Part shown: positions 48,997 through 58,390 of the stretch, in pieces
How positions within the stretch are numbered: the first letter of the stretch is position 1
Layout: every line of letters starts with the position of its first letter
Assembly: GCA_937875395.1 (NCBI GenBank)
Contig: CALNCU010000173.1
Coordinates: 1 to 60,610, forward strand
DNA from: an uncultured Armatimonadota bacterium
Lineage (GTDB): Bacteria; Armatimonadota; UBA5829; DTJY01
Reading direction: 5' to 3'
DNA length: 60,610 nucleotides
Notes under the pieces: model-generated
The model's input: the letters and a program-made list of their open reading frames with translations, nothing else
Databases searched by the model: none
What the model was told of the DNA's origin: nothing
Made by a program: the position numbers and the translations under genes

Positions 48997-51384
48997 ATGC
49001 TGAAGAGAATTGTTCCAGCGGTGGCAGTGTGTGCCGCGCTGATTGCAAGTTGTGCTGCATCCTGGGGCAGGCAGATGCCGCTGGTATGCGCCAACTACGC
49101 AGGCACTCCGCCGGCCATGGATGGTAAGATGGGCCCGGCATGGGCGGGCGCGGCAGACTACTACAACAACTTTGTCCTGTTTGACGGAAGCAAACCGGCG
49201 GCGCCCACAACCCTGAAGCTCCTCTATGATGAGAAGAACTTCTACGTTTTGTACCGCTGCTTTGAACCCAAAATGAAGGATTTAAAGACGCAGGTCCGCC
49301 CGCGTAACGGGACCGTCTGGAAGGACGATTCCATAGATTTCTTCCTTATCCCAATCCCCGGCAGCACTAAACCTCTAGGGTACCATTTTATAATAAACGC
49401 CAGCGGAAGCACGTATAGCGAAACAATAGAGTATCCCAGGGTTGTTGACCCCTCATGGAGCGCGCCCTGGAAATCCGCTGTAAGCGCCGATGCGGATAGC
49501 TGGTCTGTTACGGTAGAGATTCCATGGTCGTCGCTGGGACTTTCCGGCCCTCCCAAGGAAGGGATTTTAGAGGGAAACTTTGGGCGCGCCCGGCAACCGG
49601 TAGTGGAGAATTCCTCTTTATATCCGGCCGGCGGGTTCCAGAATATAAACAACAAGGTAGTTATTAAGCTGGCAAAGACATCCCCCGGAATTCAGGGGTT
49701 GGCCTGGGCAGAGGATGAGAAGGACGGCACTCTCACCGCCAAGTTTAATCTGCTGAACCCTTCCAAATCTGACTGGGCGGAGTTGGAAGCGCGGAATGCC
49801 GGCGTCAGGCTGGCGGCAAAGAGAGTAAACATGCTAAGCCGCAAACTGGTCCCCGTGGAGATTTCCATCCCCGCTCCGGGCGACCCCAGTGACCGGGCCG
49901 TACAGCTGATTTTAAAATCTACAAACGGGAAGAACATCTACTTTGCATCAGTGCCGTTTATGGCCAAGGGCGTGAAGAAAGACCTGGTGCTGGATGTAGA
50001 GCAACTCTACTACTATCCGGGCGAAGATCCGGTTATCAAAATTGAATCCAAGGTTGCCGGCAAGCTGGAACTTCTAATCACCAAAAAGAACTCAAAGGGT
50101 GCAGTCTTAAGAAAATCGGCTTATGTTAAGCCCGGCACCGCAGATATAAAACTAAGCGGCGGCGGGCTTAAGGATGAAGGGGATTATATAGTTACCGGCA
50201 TGCTTACGGGTTCCGGCGCAGCAAAGAAGGAGACCTGCGAGTTTGGAATAGTTGTCCCGGCCAAATGGCCCAAGGTAGATGTAAAGAAGGTTACTCTGGG
50301 TAAAGAGGGCACCATTCTAGTTAACGGCAGCCCGTATTTCCCAATAACCATGTATCACGTCAACGTAGAAGATTATCAGGATATGTCATACCTGGGATTC
50401 AACAGTGTGGAATCCGGGTGGCACAATCTTGAGGTCATCAAAAAAGAGCTGGATGCCGCCCGAAATGCTGGGCTGCTCTGCAATCTGGGCCTGCCGGATA
50501 GGGGCTGCGCCGAGCGTCTGGGGAAGAGGGAGAACGTTACGGCCAAGGTAAAAGGGGTTAAGGATCACCCGGCGCTGTTGTTCTACCATCTGGTTGATGA
50601 GCCGGCCGTCTCTTACTACCCTACGCTTGAAAAGGGATACAATTACGTAAAAGAGCTTGACCCGGATCACCTGCAGTATTGCTCAATGTTCAACTTCCTT
50701 GGGCATCCTGATTTCACCATAGATGCAGCCGGGCGCACAAGAGATATCTTTGCCCCGGATTACTACCCGTTCGATTGCTACCCGGTAACGGCGGTTTCAG
50801 AGGCCGTCAGGGTCTGCGTAAACAGCGCAAAGCGGGCCGGGTGGAGCAAAAGCATCATATACATAGGCCCATGCTTTGAGTGGCTCCCCACATACCGCAT
50901 GCCTAAGCCGGATGAACTGCGGCTGGTGACTTACCTGGCTGTAATCAACGGAACAAAGGGACTTGCCTGGTATTCCTACCGTGAGGATGGGTTTGAGAAG
51001 GCAGGAATAGGTTACGGTCTTCACGTGCCCCAGGCTGCCAAGATTAAAAGCTGCTTCAAACTGCTGAACAGCGAGATGTGCCGGCTCTACCCGGCAATCT
51101 GCGCCCCCACGCCGGCACAGCACTTCCAGGCAAAGCCGGCAGGAGGGCTGGAGTTTATACTTAAGGAAGATGATAACGCCTGGTACCTGATAGCCGCAAA
51201 TACAGATGCAAAGAGCAAGGATGTAACCTTCTCCCAGCAAAATAGATTGGCTATACCGGACGGGCAGGTAGAGGTGTTCTCAGAATACAGAAGCCTCAAG
51301 ATGACGGGCGGAGCCTTTACAGATTCGTTCGGTCCATACGCAGTTCATGTCTACGTTATCCAAAAGAAAGGGGTAAAAAAATGA
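48997..51384 (+). CDS. Secreted protein with CBM9-like domain and glycosidase-like TIM barrel
   Basis: A 795-residue secreted protein. Signal peptide (1-25), a CBM9-like beta-sandwich (about 30-220; D-G-K-M-G-P-A-W near 41, L-Y-D-E-K-N-F-Y-V-L-Y near 72), a middle beta region (about 230-420), and a C-terminal TIM-barrel-like part (about 425-740) opening I-L-V-N-G-S-P-Y-F-P-I-T-M-Y. H-L-V-D-E-P (near 530) puts a Glu where GH2/GH42-like barrels have the acid/base; the nucleophile is not obvious. Catalysis is plausible but unproven. The start is ATG 48997 with AAAGGGAAG, not the earlier one at 48940 that overlaps the pseudopilin gene. Confidence 0.78.
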   Translation: MLKRIVPAVAVCAALIASCAASWGRQMPLVCANYAGTPPAMDGKMGPAWAGAADYYNNFVLFDGSKPAAPTTLKLLYDEKNFYVLYRCFEPKMKDLKTQVRPRNGTVWKDDSIDFFLIPIPGSTKPLGYHFIINASGSTYSETIEYPRVVDPSWSAPWKSAVSADADSWSVTVEIPWSSLGLSGPPKEGILEGNFGRARQPVVENSSLYPAGGFQNINNKVVIKLAKTSPGIQGLAWAEDEKDGTLTAKFNLLNPSKSDWAELEARNAGVRLAAKRVNMLSRKLVPVEISIPAPGDPSDRAVQLILKSTNGKNIYFASVPFMAKGVKKDLVLDVEQLYYYPGEDPVIKIESKVAGKLELLITKKNSKGAVLRKSAYVKPGTADIKLSGGGLKDEGDYIVTGMLTGSGAAKKETCEFGIVVPAKWPKVDVKKVTLGKEGTILVNGSPYFPITMYHVNVEDYQDMSYLGFNSVESGWHNLEVIKKELDAARNAGLLCNLGLPDRGCAERLGKRENVTAKVKGVKDHPALLFYHLVDEPAVSYYPTLEKGYNYVKELDPDHLQYCSMFNFLGHPDFTIDAAGRTRDIFAPDYYPFDCYPVTAVSEAVRVCVNSAKRAGWSKSIIYIGPCFEWLPTYRMPKPDELRLVTYLAVINGTKGLAWYSYREDGFEKAGIGYGLHVPQAAKIKSCFKLLNSEMCRLYPAICAPTPAQHFQAKPAGGLEFILKEDDNAWYLIAANTDAKSKDVTFSQQNRLAIPDGQVEVFSEYRSLKMTGGAFTDSFGPYAVHVYVIQKKGVKK

Positions 51385-52088
51385 TAAAGCACTGTATGAC
51401 GGCTCTGCTGGCTGTTTGTATCTGCGGCGCCTCATTGGCCGCGGACGTACCAAAGGCAGAGTATTCAAAGGATGCCCATACTCTGTTTCTGTGCCACTTT
51501 AACTCGGCCGACGAAGTTAAAGCGCTGGGCGGCATTATTAGCGATGGAGTTAAATTTGTTACCGGCAAGTTTGGAAACGGCGCCCTGTTTGAAGTCAAGG
51601 GCGATAAGATAACGTTCCCCGCCAAAGGCGCATTTAACATGAAACAGGGGACGGTGGAGATGTTTATTAAACCAACAATAAACTACAATGAACTAAAGTT
51701 TCCGGATGATCCGCCTCCGTACTTCTTCCACGTGTTTAACGGTGACGGCAACTACGCCGCCCTGCAGTACAATGTGGATAACAAGACCATAGTCGCCCCT
51801 ATCTTTTCTACAGAAGACGGCACCAAGCGTTCATATACGCAGTCCCGCATATCCTGGAAGGCGGGGGAATGGCACCACGTGGCGTTTACCTGGGGGAACG
51901 GCGCAGTAACCATTTATATTGACGGCAAGCTTGCCGTCACCAGTAAATATGACGGCGGCATGTGCAAATTGCCGGAAAAGTTCCTGGTGGGCAGTGTCTC
52001 ATGGAATATAGGTTCGGCGCATGCGGTTATAGATGAGATGCGCATATACGATACCCCGCTGGATTTCAACAAGGCGGAGGACTGGTAG
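51381..52088 (+). CDS. Secreted LamG (concanavalin A-like) domain protein
   Basis: A 235-residue protein: signal peptide (about 1-20, ending A-S-L-A-A) and a single LamG/ConA-like jelly-roll (about 30-230), with L-F-L-C-H-F-N-S near 35-42, G-T-V-E-M-F-I-K-P, W-K-A-G-E-W-H-H-V-A-F-T-W and the closing I-D-E-M-R-I-Y-D-T-P-L. These domains bind glycans or proteins and are not catalytic. The ATG overlaps the TGA of the CBM9 gene (ATGA). Last gene of the operon, followed by a strong terminator. Confidence 0.87.
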   Translation: MIKHCMTALLAVCICGASLAADVPKAEYSKDAHTLFLCHFNSADEVKALGGIISDGVKFVTGKFGNGALFEVKGDKITFPAKGAFNMKQGTVEMFIKPTINYNELKFPDDPPPYFFHVFNGDGNYAALQYNVDNKTIVAPIFSTEDGTKRSYTQSRISWKAGEWHHVAFTWGNGAVTIYIDGKLAVTSKYDGGMCKLPEKFLVGSVSWNIGSAHAVIDEMRIYDTPLDFNKAEDW

Positions 52089-52106
52089 TATTTAACTGGC
52101 TATGCG

Positions 52107-52141
52107 GGCAGGGCGTTTACAACGCGCCCTGCCTTTTTTTA
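52107..52141 (+). terminator. Intrinsic terminator after the LamG gene
   Basis: GGCAGGGCG (52107-52115) pairs perfectly with CGCCCTGCC (52125-52133) around a 9-base loop, followed by at least seven T. It lies 18 bases after the stop and ends the GntR-pseudopilin-CBM9-LamG operon. Confidence 0.92.
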
Positions 52142-52458
52142 TGCCTGGAGAGCTTAAATGCTGGGTAAAGCAGATTATCCTAAATCAGCATATTTGCAAA
52201 GTGAGCCTTTAGCCAGCGCAGTTGATGAAGAGCTCTGCGCCAGCAATCCAGCTTAAGATGAGGTTTCTGACACCGGCCCTGGAGAGATTTGCCAAGTGGT
52301 AGTTTGCCAGGTTTGCAGCGGGCAATAAAATCAGCTATGCAAAATTCACAAGCTTATTAAAAGACCAGTGAGTAGAAAGCTAAGCTATGTTGGTATGATA
52401 AAGCTAATGCTATGTCCATTTTATCTGCTAATACAAAAATTTTAAGGTAGTCTTTAAG
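52142..52458. other. Intergenic region before the MacAB-like exporter
   Basis: 317 bases. I see no gene, RNA signature or good promoter pair; a TATGAT near 52394 is the only -10-like element. A minus-strand open stretch of about 48 codons has no recognisable similarity and is probably chance. Confidence 0.4.
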
Positions 52459-53883
52459 ATGGGACAAACCGCCAGAAAGTATATATTGTGGCTGTTAATA
52501 CTGGTAATTGCCGTAATCATCATATTATACATGGCCTCACCCAGGCCGGTTGAGATAAAAACGGCCGAAGTGAGCGAAGGTACGCTTGAGTTAAGCCTTT
52601 CCAGCACGGGCATTGTTGAGAGCCAGTTAATTGATATCAGCTCAAGAATTACAGCCCGGATAACCGGACTCTACCTGCAGGAAGGGGAGATGGTTGGCGC
52701 CGGGCAGGTGCTTGCGCGCCTGGAAGATGCAGACCTGCAGGCAGAGGTGCGCCGCATGCAGGCAGCTATGCAGGCGGCAAAAGATGATGAGATGGCGCTT
52801 AGGGAATCTGCACTGGCTCAAAACGGGCAGTTGCGTTCTGCCAGGGATCGTGCAAAGGCAAATTTGCAGGCATCCAGAGATAGGCTGAGAGATCTGGAAC
52901 TAGGGAGCAGCAGGGAAGATATTGCCGTCCAGCGGGCCGCCCTTGAAAGGGCAAGAGCAGGCGCGGAGGATGCAAGGCGGCGGTACGTCCGCGCAGAGCA
53001 GCTTTTAAAGGCCGGCGCCATACCTGCCCAGGAACGGGATACCGCAAAAGCCAACTATGATGCCGCAAGAGCAGATGTAGCCGCGCAAGAGCAGCTCTTG
53101 CAAAAACTTATCATAGGCCCCCGTACAGAGGTGGTGCAAGCGGCCAAAGCCGATGTCAAAGCTGCAGAAGCCGCCTTAAAAGAAGCAGAATCTGCGCTCT
53201 ACCTTATCCTTTCAAAAAAGCAGGAGATTGCATCAGCCGGAGCAAGAGTAGAAGAGGCGCGCGCAGCGCTCAGAAACGCGCAGGCCCAATTAGGTTACAG
53301 CCTGATCAGCAGTCCGGTGCGCGGCGTAGCGGCCAGAAAATATAAAGAGATAGGCGAGCTTGCATCCCCGTTTGATACCATTTATACGGTTGCCAATCTG
53401 GATAACATATGGGTTACCGCAGAGGTGGATGAGGAGGATGTTGCGGCAGTAGCGCTGGGACAGGCCGTGCAGATAACCCTGGACGCTTATCCCGGGCAAG
53501 TTATAAGGGGCTTTGTGGTGAAAGTATCCCGGATAGCGGAACCAAAGGAAGTTGGGCGTGTCCGGGCTAAGATTGTGCGGGCAAAGATCAAGTTGGAGAA
53601 AGTGGCCATACCTCTGCGTCCGGGGCTGGAGGTAAATATCAACGGCATTTTGCCAGAGAAGAGACGCACGCTTCTTATACCAAATGATGCTGTAGTCAGC
53701 GTAGGAAACACAGACCGGGTCTTTCTGGTGCAGGACGGAAGAGTCAGAAGCAGAAAGATAGTGGCAGGCCAGTCTAATTTTGATTTCACCCAGGTTCTAT
53801 CTGGCTTGCATAAAGGCGATCTTGTAGCTGTCACCGGGCTGGATAATCTTAGGGACGGCACAAGGGTGCGCGTTAATAAGTGA
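52459..53883 (+). CDS. HlyD/MacA-type periplasmic adaptor
   Basis: A 474-residue membrane-fusion protein: N-terminal transmembrane anchor (about 8-26), lipoyl-like halves (E-I-K-T-A-E-V-S near 32; Y-S-L-I-S-S-P-V-R-G near 279), a very long Ala/Glu/Arg-rich coiled-coil hairpin (about 95-275), and beta-barrel region (I-W-V-T-A-E-V-D-E-E-D-V near 314). It should link the inner-membrane ABC transporter encoded next to an outer-membrane channel; none is in this operon, so it may borrow a TolC protein from elsewhere. It is followed by the ATPase gene after seven bases. Confidence 0.88.
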   Translation: MGQTARKYILWLLILVIAVIIILYMASPRPVEIKTAEVSEGTLELSLSSTGIVESQLIDISSRITARITGLYLQEGEMVGAGQVLARLEDADLQAEVRRMQAAMQAAKDDEMALRESALAQNGQLRSARDRAKANLQASRDRLRDLELGSSREDIAVQRAALERARAGAEDARRRYVRAEQLLKAGAIPAQERDTAKANYDAARADVAAQEQLLQKLIIGPRTEVVQAAKADVKAAEAALKEAESALYLILSKKQEIASAGARVEEARAALRNAQAQLGYSLISSPVRGVAARKYKEIGELASPFDTIYTVANLDNIWVTAEVDEEDVAAVALGQAVQITLDAYPGQVIRGFVVKVSRIAEPKEVGRVRAKIVRAKIKLEKVAIPLRPGLEVNINGILPEKRRTLLIPNDAVVSVGNTDRVFLVQDGRVRSRKIVAGQSNFDFTQVLSGLHKGDLVAVTGLDNLRDGTRVRVNK

Positions 53884-53890
53884 GGCATCA

Positions 53891-54613
53891 ATGGAGCATA
53901 CCCCGCCCAATGAAACCCTGGTCAGGCTGGAGGGCGCCGCCAAATCTTATACCATGGGCAAGATAGTGGTTCCTGCGTTAAAACCCACCACATTTTCGGT
54001 TTTGCAGGGAGATCTTTTGGTGGTGCTTGGCCCAAGCGGTTCCGGCAAGACCACCCTGCTGAATTTGATAGGCGGCATAGACACCCCCACAGACGGGCAC
54101 ATATTCTTCAAAGAAAAAGACCTGGCGTGCATGAACGATGCAGAACTCACCCAGTACCGGCGCTACAGTGTTGGGTTTGTATTTCAATTCTTCAACCTGG
54201 TGCCAACACTCACTGCATTAGAAAATGTCCAGCTTGTGGCAGAGTTGGTGCCAAATCCGCTAAACGCACAGGATATGTTAGATTCCGTTGGCCTGGGCGA
54301 TAAATTAAACCGTTTTCCCAGCGAGCTTTCGGGCGGGGAGCAGCAGCGTGTGGCTATTGCAAGGGCGCTTGTAAAACGGCCCGAGCTTATCCTGGCCGAT
54401 GAACCAACCGGCAATCTTGATTTTGAGACGGGAATCAGAGTCCTTAAAATTCTGCACGATCAAGCGGTTACAAGCGGCATTGCCGTACTCATGGTTACGC
54501 ACAATACGCCAATAGCATCTATTGCGCACCGGATCATCCATATGAGAAGCGGAGAGATTGTTTCACTTGCAGCCAATCCCAATCCGTTAGATCCGGAGGA
54601 AGTGCAGTGGTAA
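53891..54613 (+). CDS. ABC transporter ATP-binding protein (MacB/LolD type)
   Basis: A 240-residue ATPase with Walker A G-P-S-G-S-G-K-T-T (residues about 47-55), Q-loop F-V-F-Q-F-F-N-L-V-P, signature L-S-G-G-E-Q-Q-R-V-A-I-A-R-A-L, Walker B L-I-L-A-D-E-P-T-G-N-L-D and switch His in M-V-T-H-N. The T-G-N-L-D ending and F-Q-F-F-N-L are typical of the MacB/LolD/FtsE subgroup that drives FtsX-like permeases by mechanotransmission. It overlaps the permease gene by seven bases. Confidence 0.95.
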   Translation: MEHTPPNETLVRLEGAAKSYTMGKIVVPALKPTTFSVLQGDLLVVLGPSGSGKTTLLNLIGGIDTPTDGHIFFKEKDLACMNDAELTQYRRYSVGFVFQFFNLVPTLTALENVQLVAELVPNPLNAQDMLDSVGLGDKLNRFPSELSGGEQQRVAIARALVKRPELILADEPTGNLDFETGIRVLKILHDQAVTSGIAVLMVTHNTPIASIAHRIIHMRSGEIVSLAANPNPLDPEEVQW

Positions 54614-57120
54614 CATCCAAACTTAATCTAAAGCTTATCCGCGACCTTAGATTCTCACCGCTCATGTTTGGCGGAATTGTGCTGCTGGTAGCCGTTGGGG
54701 TGATGCTCTTTGTTGCCGCCTACTCGCTATATCTCAATCTGCAAAGCTCTTACGCAACCTCTTACAGCCGTCTCAATCTGGCCGATTTCTCTGTTCAGGT
54801 GCAAAGCGCCCCGCAGGAAGTGCTGTCAACACTGCGCCAAATTCCGGGTGTGGGCGAAGTTGAGGGAAGGACCATAGAAGAGGTGGAGATGGAGCAGCCG
54901 GAGATGATTAGCAGAAAGGTGGAAGGCCGCATTATAAGTCTCCCGGATATCGGCGAGCCCAAACTCAATCAACTAAAACTGCTCTCCGGCGCATATCCGC
55001 GGCAGGATTCGGCGCGCGAGCTGCTGCTGGAATCAAGCTTTGCCGGGTACTACGGCTACAGGCCGGGGGATAGCTTAAACATTGTCATCCTGGACGATAA
55101 AGTGAAATTCAGGATTGCAGGCATAGTGCAAAGCCCCGAATATATCTATGTTGTGCGCGGGCGGGGATACCCCCTGCCTAACCCCAGAACCTTCGGCGTT
55201 ATGTGGATGCGCAAAGGCATGGTTGATGAAATGTTCGGCACATCAGGCTCCGTGAACGATGTTGAGGTTGGGATGGCGCCCGGTGGTAACCGCAGAACAG
55301 CCATGCGCCTGGCATCAAAAATATTAAGCCCGTACGGTGCAGATGAACCGGTGGCATCGGAAAACCAGGCCAGCGTAGAGCTTCTGCGGCTGGATCTGGC
55401 CGGCCATAGAAGGCTGGCAATCTTTTTTCCCATACTCTTCTTCACCATATCAAGCCTGAGCATATACAATCTGCTTGGCAGAATGGTCTACTCGCAGCGC
55501 AGCCAGATAGGGTTTATGCGGGCGGTGGGGTTTTCAAGATTGGCTATAGGCGTGCATTATTTGGAGTTCTCTATCCTGGTAGGCGTGGCGGGCGGGGTGA
55601 TAGGGGGAGTTGCAGGATACTACATAGGCATATGGGTTACTAAACTTGGCACCACCCTGGTACAGATTCCATATTATAACATTACTCCCAGATGGGGCGT
55701 AATTGCGGTGGGCATAATCAGCGCGCTGCTGGTAATAGTGGTCTCGGGCGCGTTCCCTGCGCTCTCCGCGGCAAGGCTTGTGCCGGCGCAAGCAATAAGA
55801 GCCGAAGCCCCTATAGTGGGCAGAGTTCCAATTATAGAGAGATACCTTCCGTTTTTAGACAAATTCACGCTGTTATCCAGATTGCCGCTCAGGAACTTCC
55901 TGCGCAATATTCGGCGAACGGTGTCTATGATAGCTGGCGTGGTATCGGCCGTTACGCTTATGCTTGTCTCCTATGGTTTGCTGGATTCAATGAAAGCCTC
56001 CATAGATTTCTACCTGACTTACAGCATCCATTATGACATACTTGCGGCGTACCTTCATCCCCAGGATCAGGTAGCAATGGAGAGGATAGAGCGGTGGAAG
56101 GGGGTCATCCGCGCAGAACCGGTGCTGGTGTTGCCCGCAAAGCTGGTGCATGCGGGCAGGAGCCAGAATATCCTGGTATACGGATTGCGGCCCGGCGACC
56201 GGTTGATGTTGCTGGTTGAGCCGGACGGCAGAAAGGTAGATATTGCCAAGGTGGGATTAATGGTTCCGGAATTAACCGCCAAAAAACTTAAGTTAAGGAG
56301 CGGCGGAAGAGTCCGTATTACCCTGCCCAAGCAGACAATACCGGAGACTCCGGATGCGGGCGCAACGCAAACTCTAAATCCGCTTCTAAGAGCAGCAGGA
56401 ATCCACGGCCCATCGCCGCGCCAGAGCATACTGGGCTCAAGCCGGGCGCTTCTGGAGACTAAAATGGATCGTCCTGTGCAAGTAAGCGCAGTAACCTACC
56501 AGCCCGTCGGGAGCACGGCGTATGCATCTATAGAGCAAGTAAGGCTGTGGTACGGCCGCCCGCTGGATCTTCCTCCCAAGGCTATTAATGCCGTGGCAAT
56601 AAAGGTAGAGCCCAAGTACCTGCAAACCGTAGAACGGAAGCTATACGGCCTGGATGGAGTGGCATCCGCAGAGGTAGTAAGGTATATCCGGGAGGAGATT
56701 CAGCGGTTACTAAGCCAGAGCAGCGTATTTTTTAACGCCATGCTGGCTTTTTCTATAGTGCTGGCGGCAGTAATAATGTTTAACTCAACGCTCATGAACG
56801 TAATTGAGCGCACAAGAGAGATAGCCACACTCCGCACAATGGGCGTTAGTGTAAGGTCTGCATCATTGTTGATCACAGCAGAGAGTATAATGGCGTATGT
56901 TGTGGGAATTATGGCAGGAGTCCCGTTTGGGTCGTGGCTGGCCGGCCGGTTTGTAGGGCTTTATGAGAGCGAATCCTTTAATATGCAGGCGGTTATCTTC
57001 CCCGGAACCTACTGGATTGCAATACTGGGCGTTCTGGCAACCATATTAATTGCGCAACTGCCGGGAATCCTGTATATCCGCAAAATAGAACTAACCAAAG
57101 CCACAAAGGATATAGGTTAA
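54607..57120 (+). CDS. ABC transporter permease with two FtsX domains
   Basis: An 837-residue permease of the MacB/FtsX superfamily, in the tandem form: helix near residue 25, periplasmic domain (about 50-260), three helices (about 270-400), a second periplasmic domain (about 440-690) and a final three-helix FtsX block (about 710-830). This is the long LolC/E-like architecture with ten or so helices. N-V-I-E-R-T-R-E-I-A-T-L-R-T-M-G near 739 is the classic FtsX coupling motif, and V-Y-S-Q-R-S-Q-I-G-F-M-R-A-V-G the matching one in the first half. Start is GTG 54607 inside the ATPase gene. Likely exports a lipid, peptide or lipoprotein. Confidence 0.9.
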   Translation: MVTSKLNLKLIRDLRFSPLMFGGIVLLVAVGVMLFVAAYSLYLNLQSSYATSYSRLNLADFSVQVQSAPQEVLSTLRQIPGVGEVEGRTIEEVEMEQPEMISRKVEGRIISLPDIGEPKLNQLKLLSGAYPRQDSARELLLESSFAGYYGYRPGDSLNIVILDDKVKFRIAGIVQSPEYIYVVRGRGYPLPNPRTFGVMWMRKGMVDEMFGTSGSVNDVEVGMAPGGNRRTAMRLASKILSPYGADEPVASENQASVELLRLDLAGHRRLAIFFPILFFTISSLSIYNLLGRMVYSQRSQIGFMRAVGFSRLAIGVHYLEFSILVGVAGGVIGGVAGYYIGIWVTKLGTTLVQIPYYNITPRWGVIAVGIISALLVIVVSGAFPALSAARLVPAQAIRAEAPIVGRVPIIERYLPFLDKFTLLSRLPLRNFLRNIRRTVSMIAGVVSAVTLMLVSYGLLDSMKASIDFYLTYSIHYDILAAYLHPQDQVAMERIERWKGVIRAEPVLVLPAKLVHAGRSQNILVYGLRPGDRLMLLVEPDGRKVDIAKVGLMVPELTAKKLKLRSGGRVRITLPKQTIPETPDAGATQTLNPLLRAAGIHGPSPRQSILGSSRALLETKMDRPVQVSAVTYQPVGSTAYASIEQVRLWYGRPLDLPPKAINAVAIKVEPKYLQTVERKLYGLDGVASAEVVRYIREEIQRLLSQSSVFFNAMLAFSIVLAAVIMFNSTLMNVIERTREIATLRTMGVSVRSASLLITAESIMAYVVGIMAGVPFGSWLAGRFVGLYESESFNMQAVIFPGTYWIAILGVLATILIAQLPGILYIRKIELTKATKDIG

Positions 57121-57185
57121 CTTACATATCCATCCAATTCCACGCTTGGCTGCGGATTCCACCAAAAACAATTGCAACCGATGGC

Positions 57186-57214
57186 TTGACAAATGCCGAA
57201 AGTACATATATTAT
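57186..57214 (+). promoter_or_regulatory. Promoter of the GntR/LacI-iolNO unit
   Basis: TTGACA (57186-57191), 17-base spacer and TATTAT (57209-57214). The predicted start near 57221 immediately precedes the direct repeats that may form the operator. Confidence 0.7.
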
Positions 57215-57225
57215 ATAAATACCTT

Positions 57226-57250
57226 AGCTAAAGTATGGCTAAAGTATATA
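57226..57250 (+). promoter_or_regulatory. Direct-repeat operator upstream of the GntR/LacI gene
   Basis: AGCTAAAGTAT and GGCTAAAGTAT stand head to tail 12 bases apart, directly after the predicted transcription start and before the regulator's likely start codon at 57265. An earlier ATG (57235) falls inside the repeats, another reason to prefer 57265. Probably the binding site of the downstream regulator. Confidence 0.45.
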
Positions 57251-57264
57251 GACGGGGCGGCAGA

Positions 57265-58389
57265 ATGAAAATAGGTAAGAATGATTCGCTTCCTTTATAC
57301 ATCCAGCTGAAAAATATAATCAGCCATAACATAAATAACGGCATATGGAATCCCGGCGATGTTTTGCCCGCAGAAACTGAGCTGTGCCAAAAATATGATA
57401 TCAGCCAGATAACGGTAAGGCGCGCATTAAAAGACCTGGCTAAAGAAGGCTGCCTGGTAAGGATAAAAGGCAAAGGCACATTTGTAGCCTTTGAAAAAAA
57501 CAACAAACAAGTAAAACAAAAAAGAATAGCCTTAATTGTGCCGGACATAGAAGACCTCTTTATTGCTCAAATATACAAAGGCATAGAAGACGTTGCGCGC
57601 CAAAGAGGGTATCAGATTGCCACATACAGCTCTGCAAGGTCTATAGAGGGAGAGAGCAGCAATTTAAATCTGCTTATGGGCGGAAGCGAGATTGGCGCAA
57701 TCCTCTTTACATATTGGGGCCAGTTCAACGCAGGCCACATACTCAAACTAAAGAAGAACGGGTATCCGTTTGTTTTAATTGATAGATACTTCCCGGAGAT
57801 AGAAACAGATACAGTTACTGTTGATAATATAAATGGCGCATACTCCGCCGCAAAGCATCTGGTAGATTTAGGGCACAGGCGCATAGGTTTTATTGCCGGC
57901 GTTCCGTGCACCGCCAACCTTGACCGGGCAGAGGGGTACAGAAGAGCCCTGGGAGATGCCGGAATCCCCTATAATCCCGATTTGGTTCAGCATATCTCTA
58001 CGGTAGATACGGCAGGCAGCATAAGGTTTGAGCCGGATGATACCGGCGGCTATAATGCAATGCACGCAATATTAAAGATCAATCCAAGACCCACGGCAAT
58101 ATTCGCCTGCAACGACTACATAGCGTTGGGTGCAATAAAAGCCATAAAAGAAGAAGGTCTGCGTATCCCGGATGATATATCCATAGTGGGATTTGATGAT
58201 CTAAAATTCTGCAGCACGCTGGATGTCCCGCTAACTACGGTGCGCCAGCCAAAACGGGAGATAGGCGAAAACGCTGCTCAAATACTCATAGATAAAATTG
58301 AACGCAGCAGCAGCCATATTCAGAAAATAGTTTTGCCTACAAAACTGATTGTAAGAGAATCCGCAGGCGCAGAAAAGACTAACATATAG
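57265..58389 (+). CDS. GntR-type regulator with LacI-like ligand-binding domain
   Basis: A 374-residue AraR-like protein: GntR winged helix (about 5-70; L-P-L-Y-I-Q-L-K-N-I-I near 9-19, I-T-V-R-R-A-L near 52-58) and a LacI-type sensor domain (about 85-360) with the usual G-H-R-R-I-G-F-I-A-G and I-F-A-C-N-D-Y-I-A-L-G blocks and D-I-S-I-V-G-F-D-D. The next genes resemble inositol-catabolic iolN and iolO, so an inositol-related ligand is a reasonable guess. ATG 57265 is chosen because the operator-like repeats lie before it. Confidence 0.85.
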   Translation: MKIGKNDSLPLYIQLKNIISHNINNGIWNPGDVLPAETELCQKYDISQITVRRALKDLAKEGCLVRIKGKGTFVAFEKNNKQVKQKRIALIVPDIEDLFIAQIYKGIEDVARQRGYQIATYSSARSIEGESSNLNLLMGGSEIGAILFTYWGQFNAGHILKLKKNGYPFVLIDRYFPEIETDTVTVDNINGAYSAAKHLVDLGHRRIGFIAGVPCTANLDRAEGYRRALGDAGIPYNPDLVQHISTVDTAGSIRFEPDDTGGYNAMHAILKINPRPTAIFACNDYIALGAIKAIKEEGLRIPDDISIVGFDDLKFCSTLDVPLTTVRQPKREIGENAAQILIDKIERSSSHIQKIVLPTKLIVRESAGAEKTNI

Positions 58390-58390
58390 T

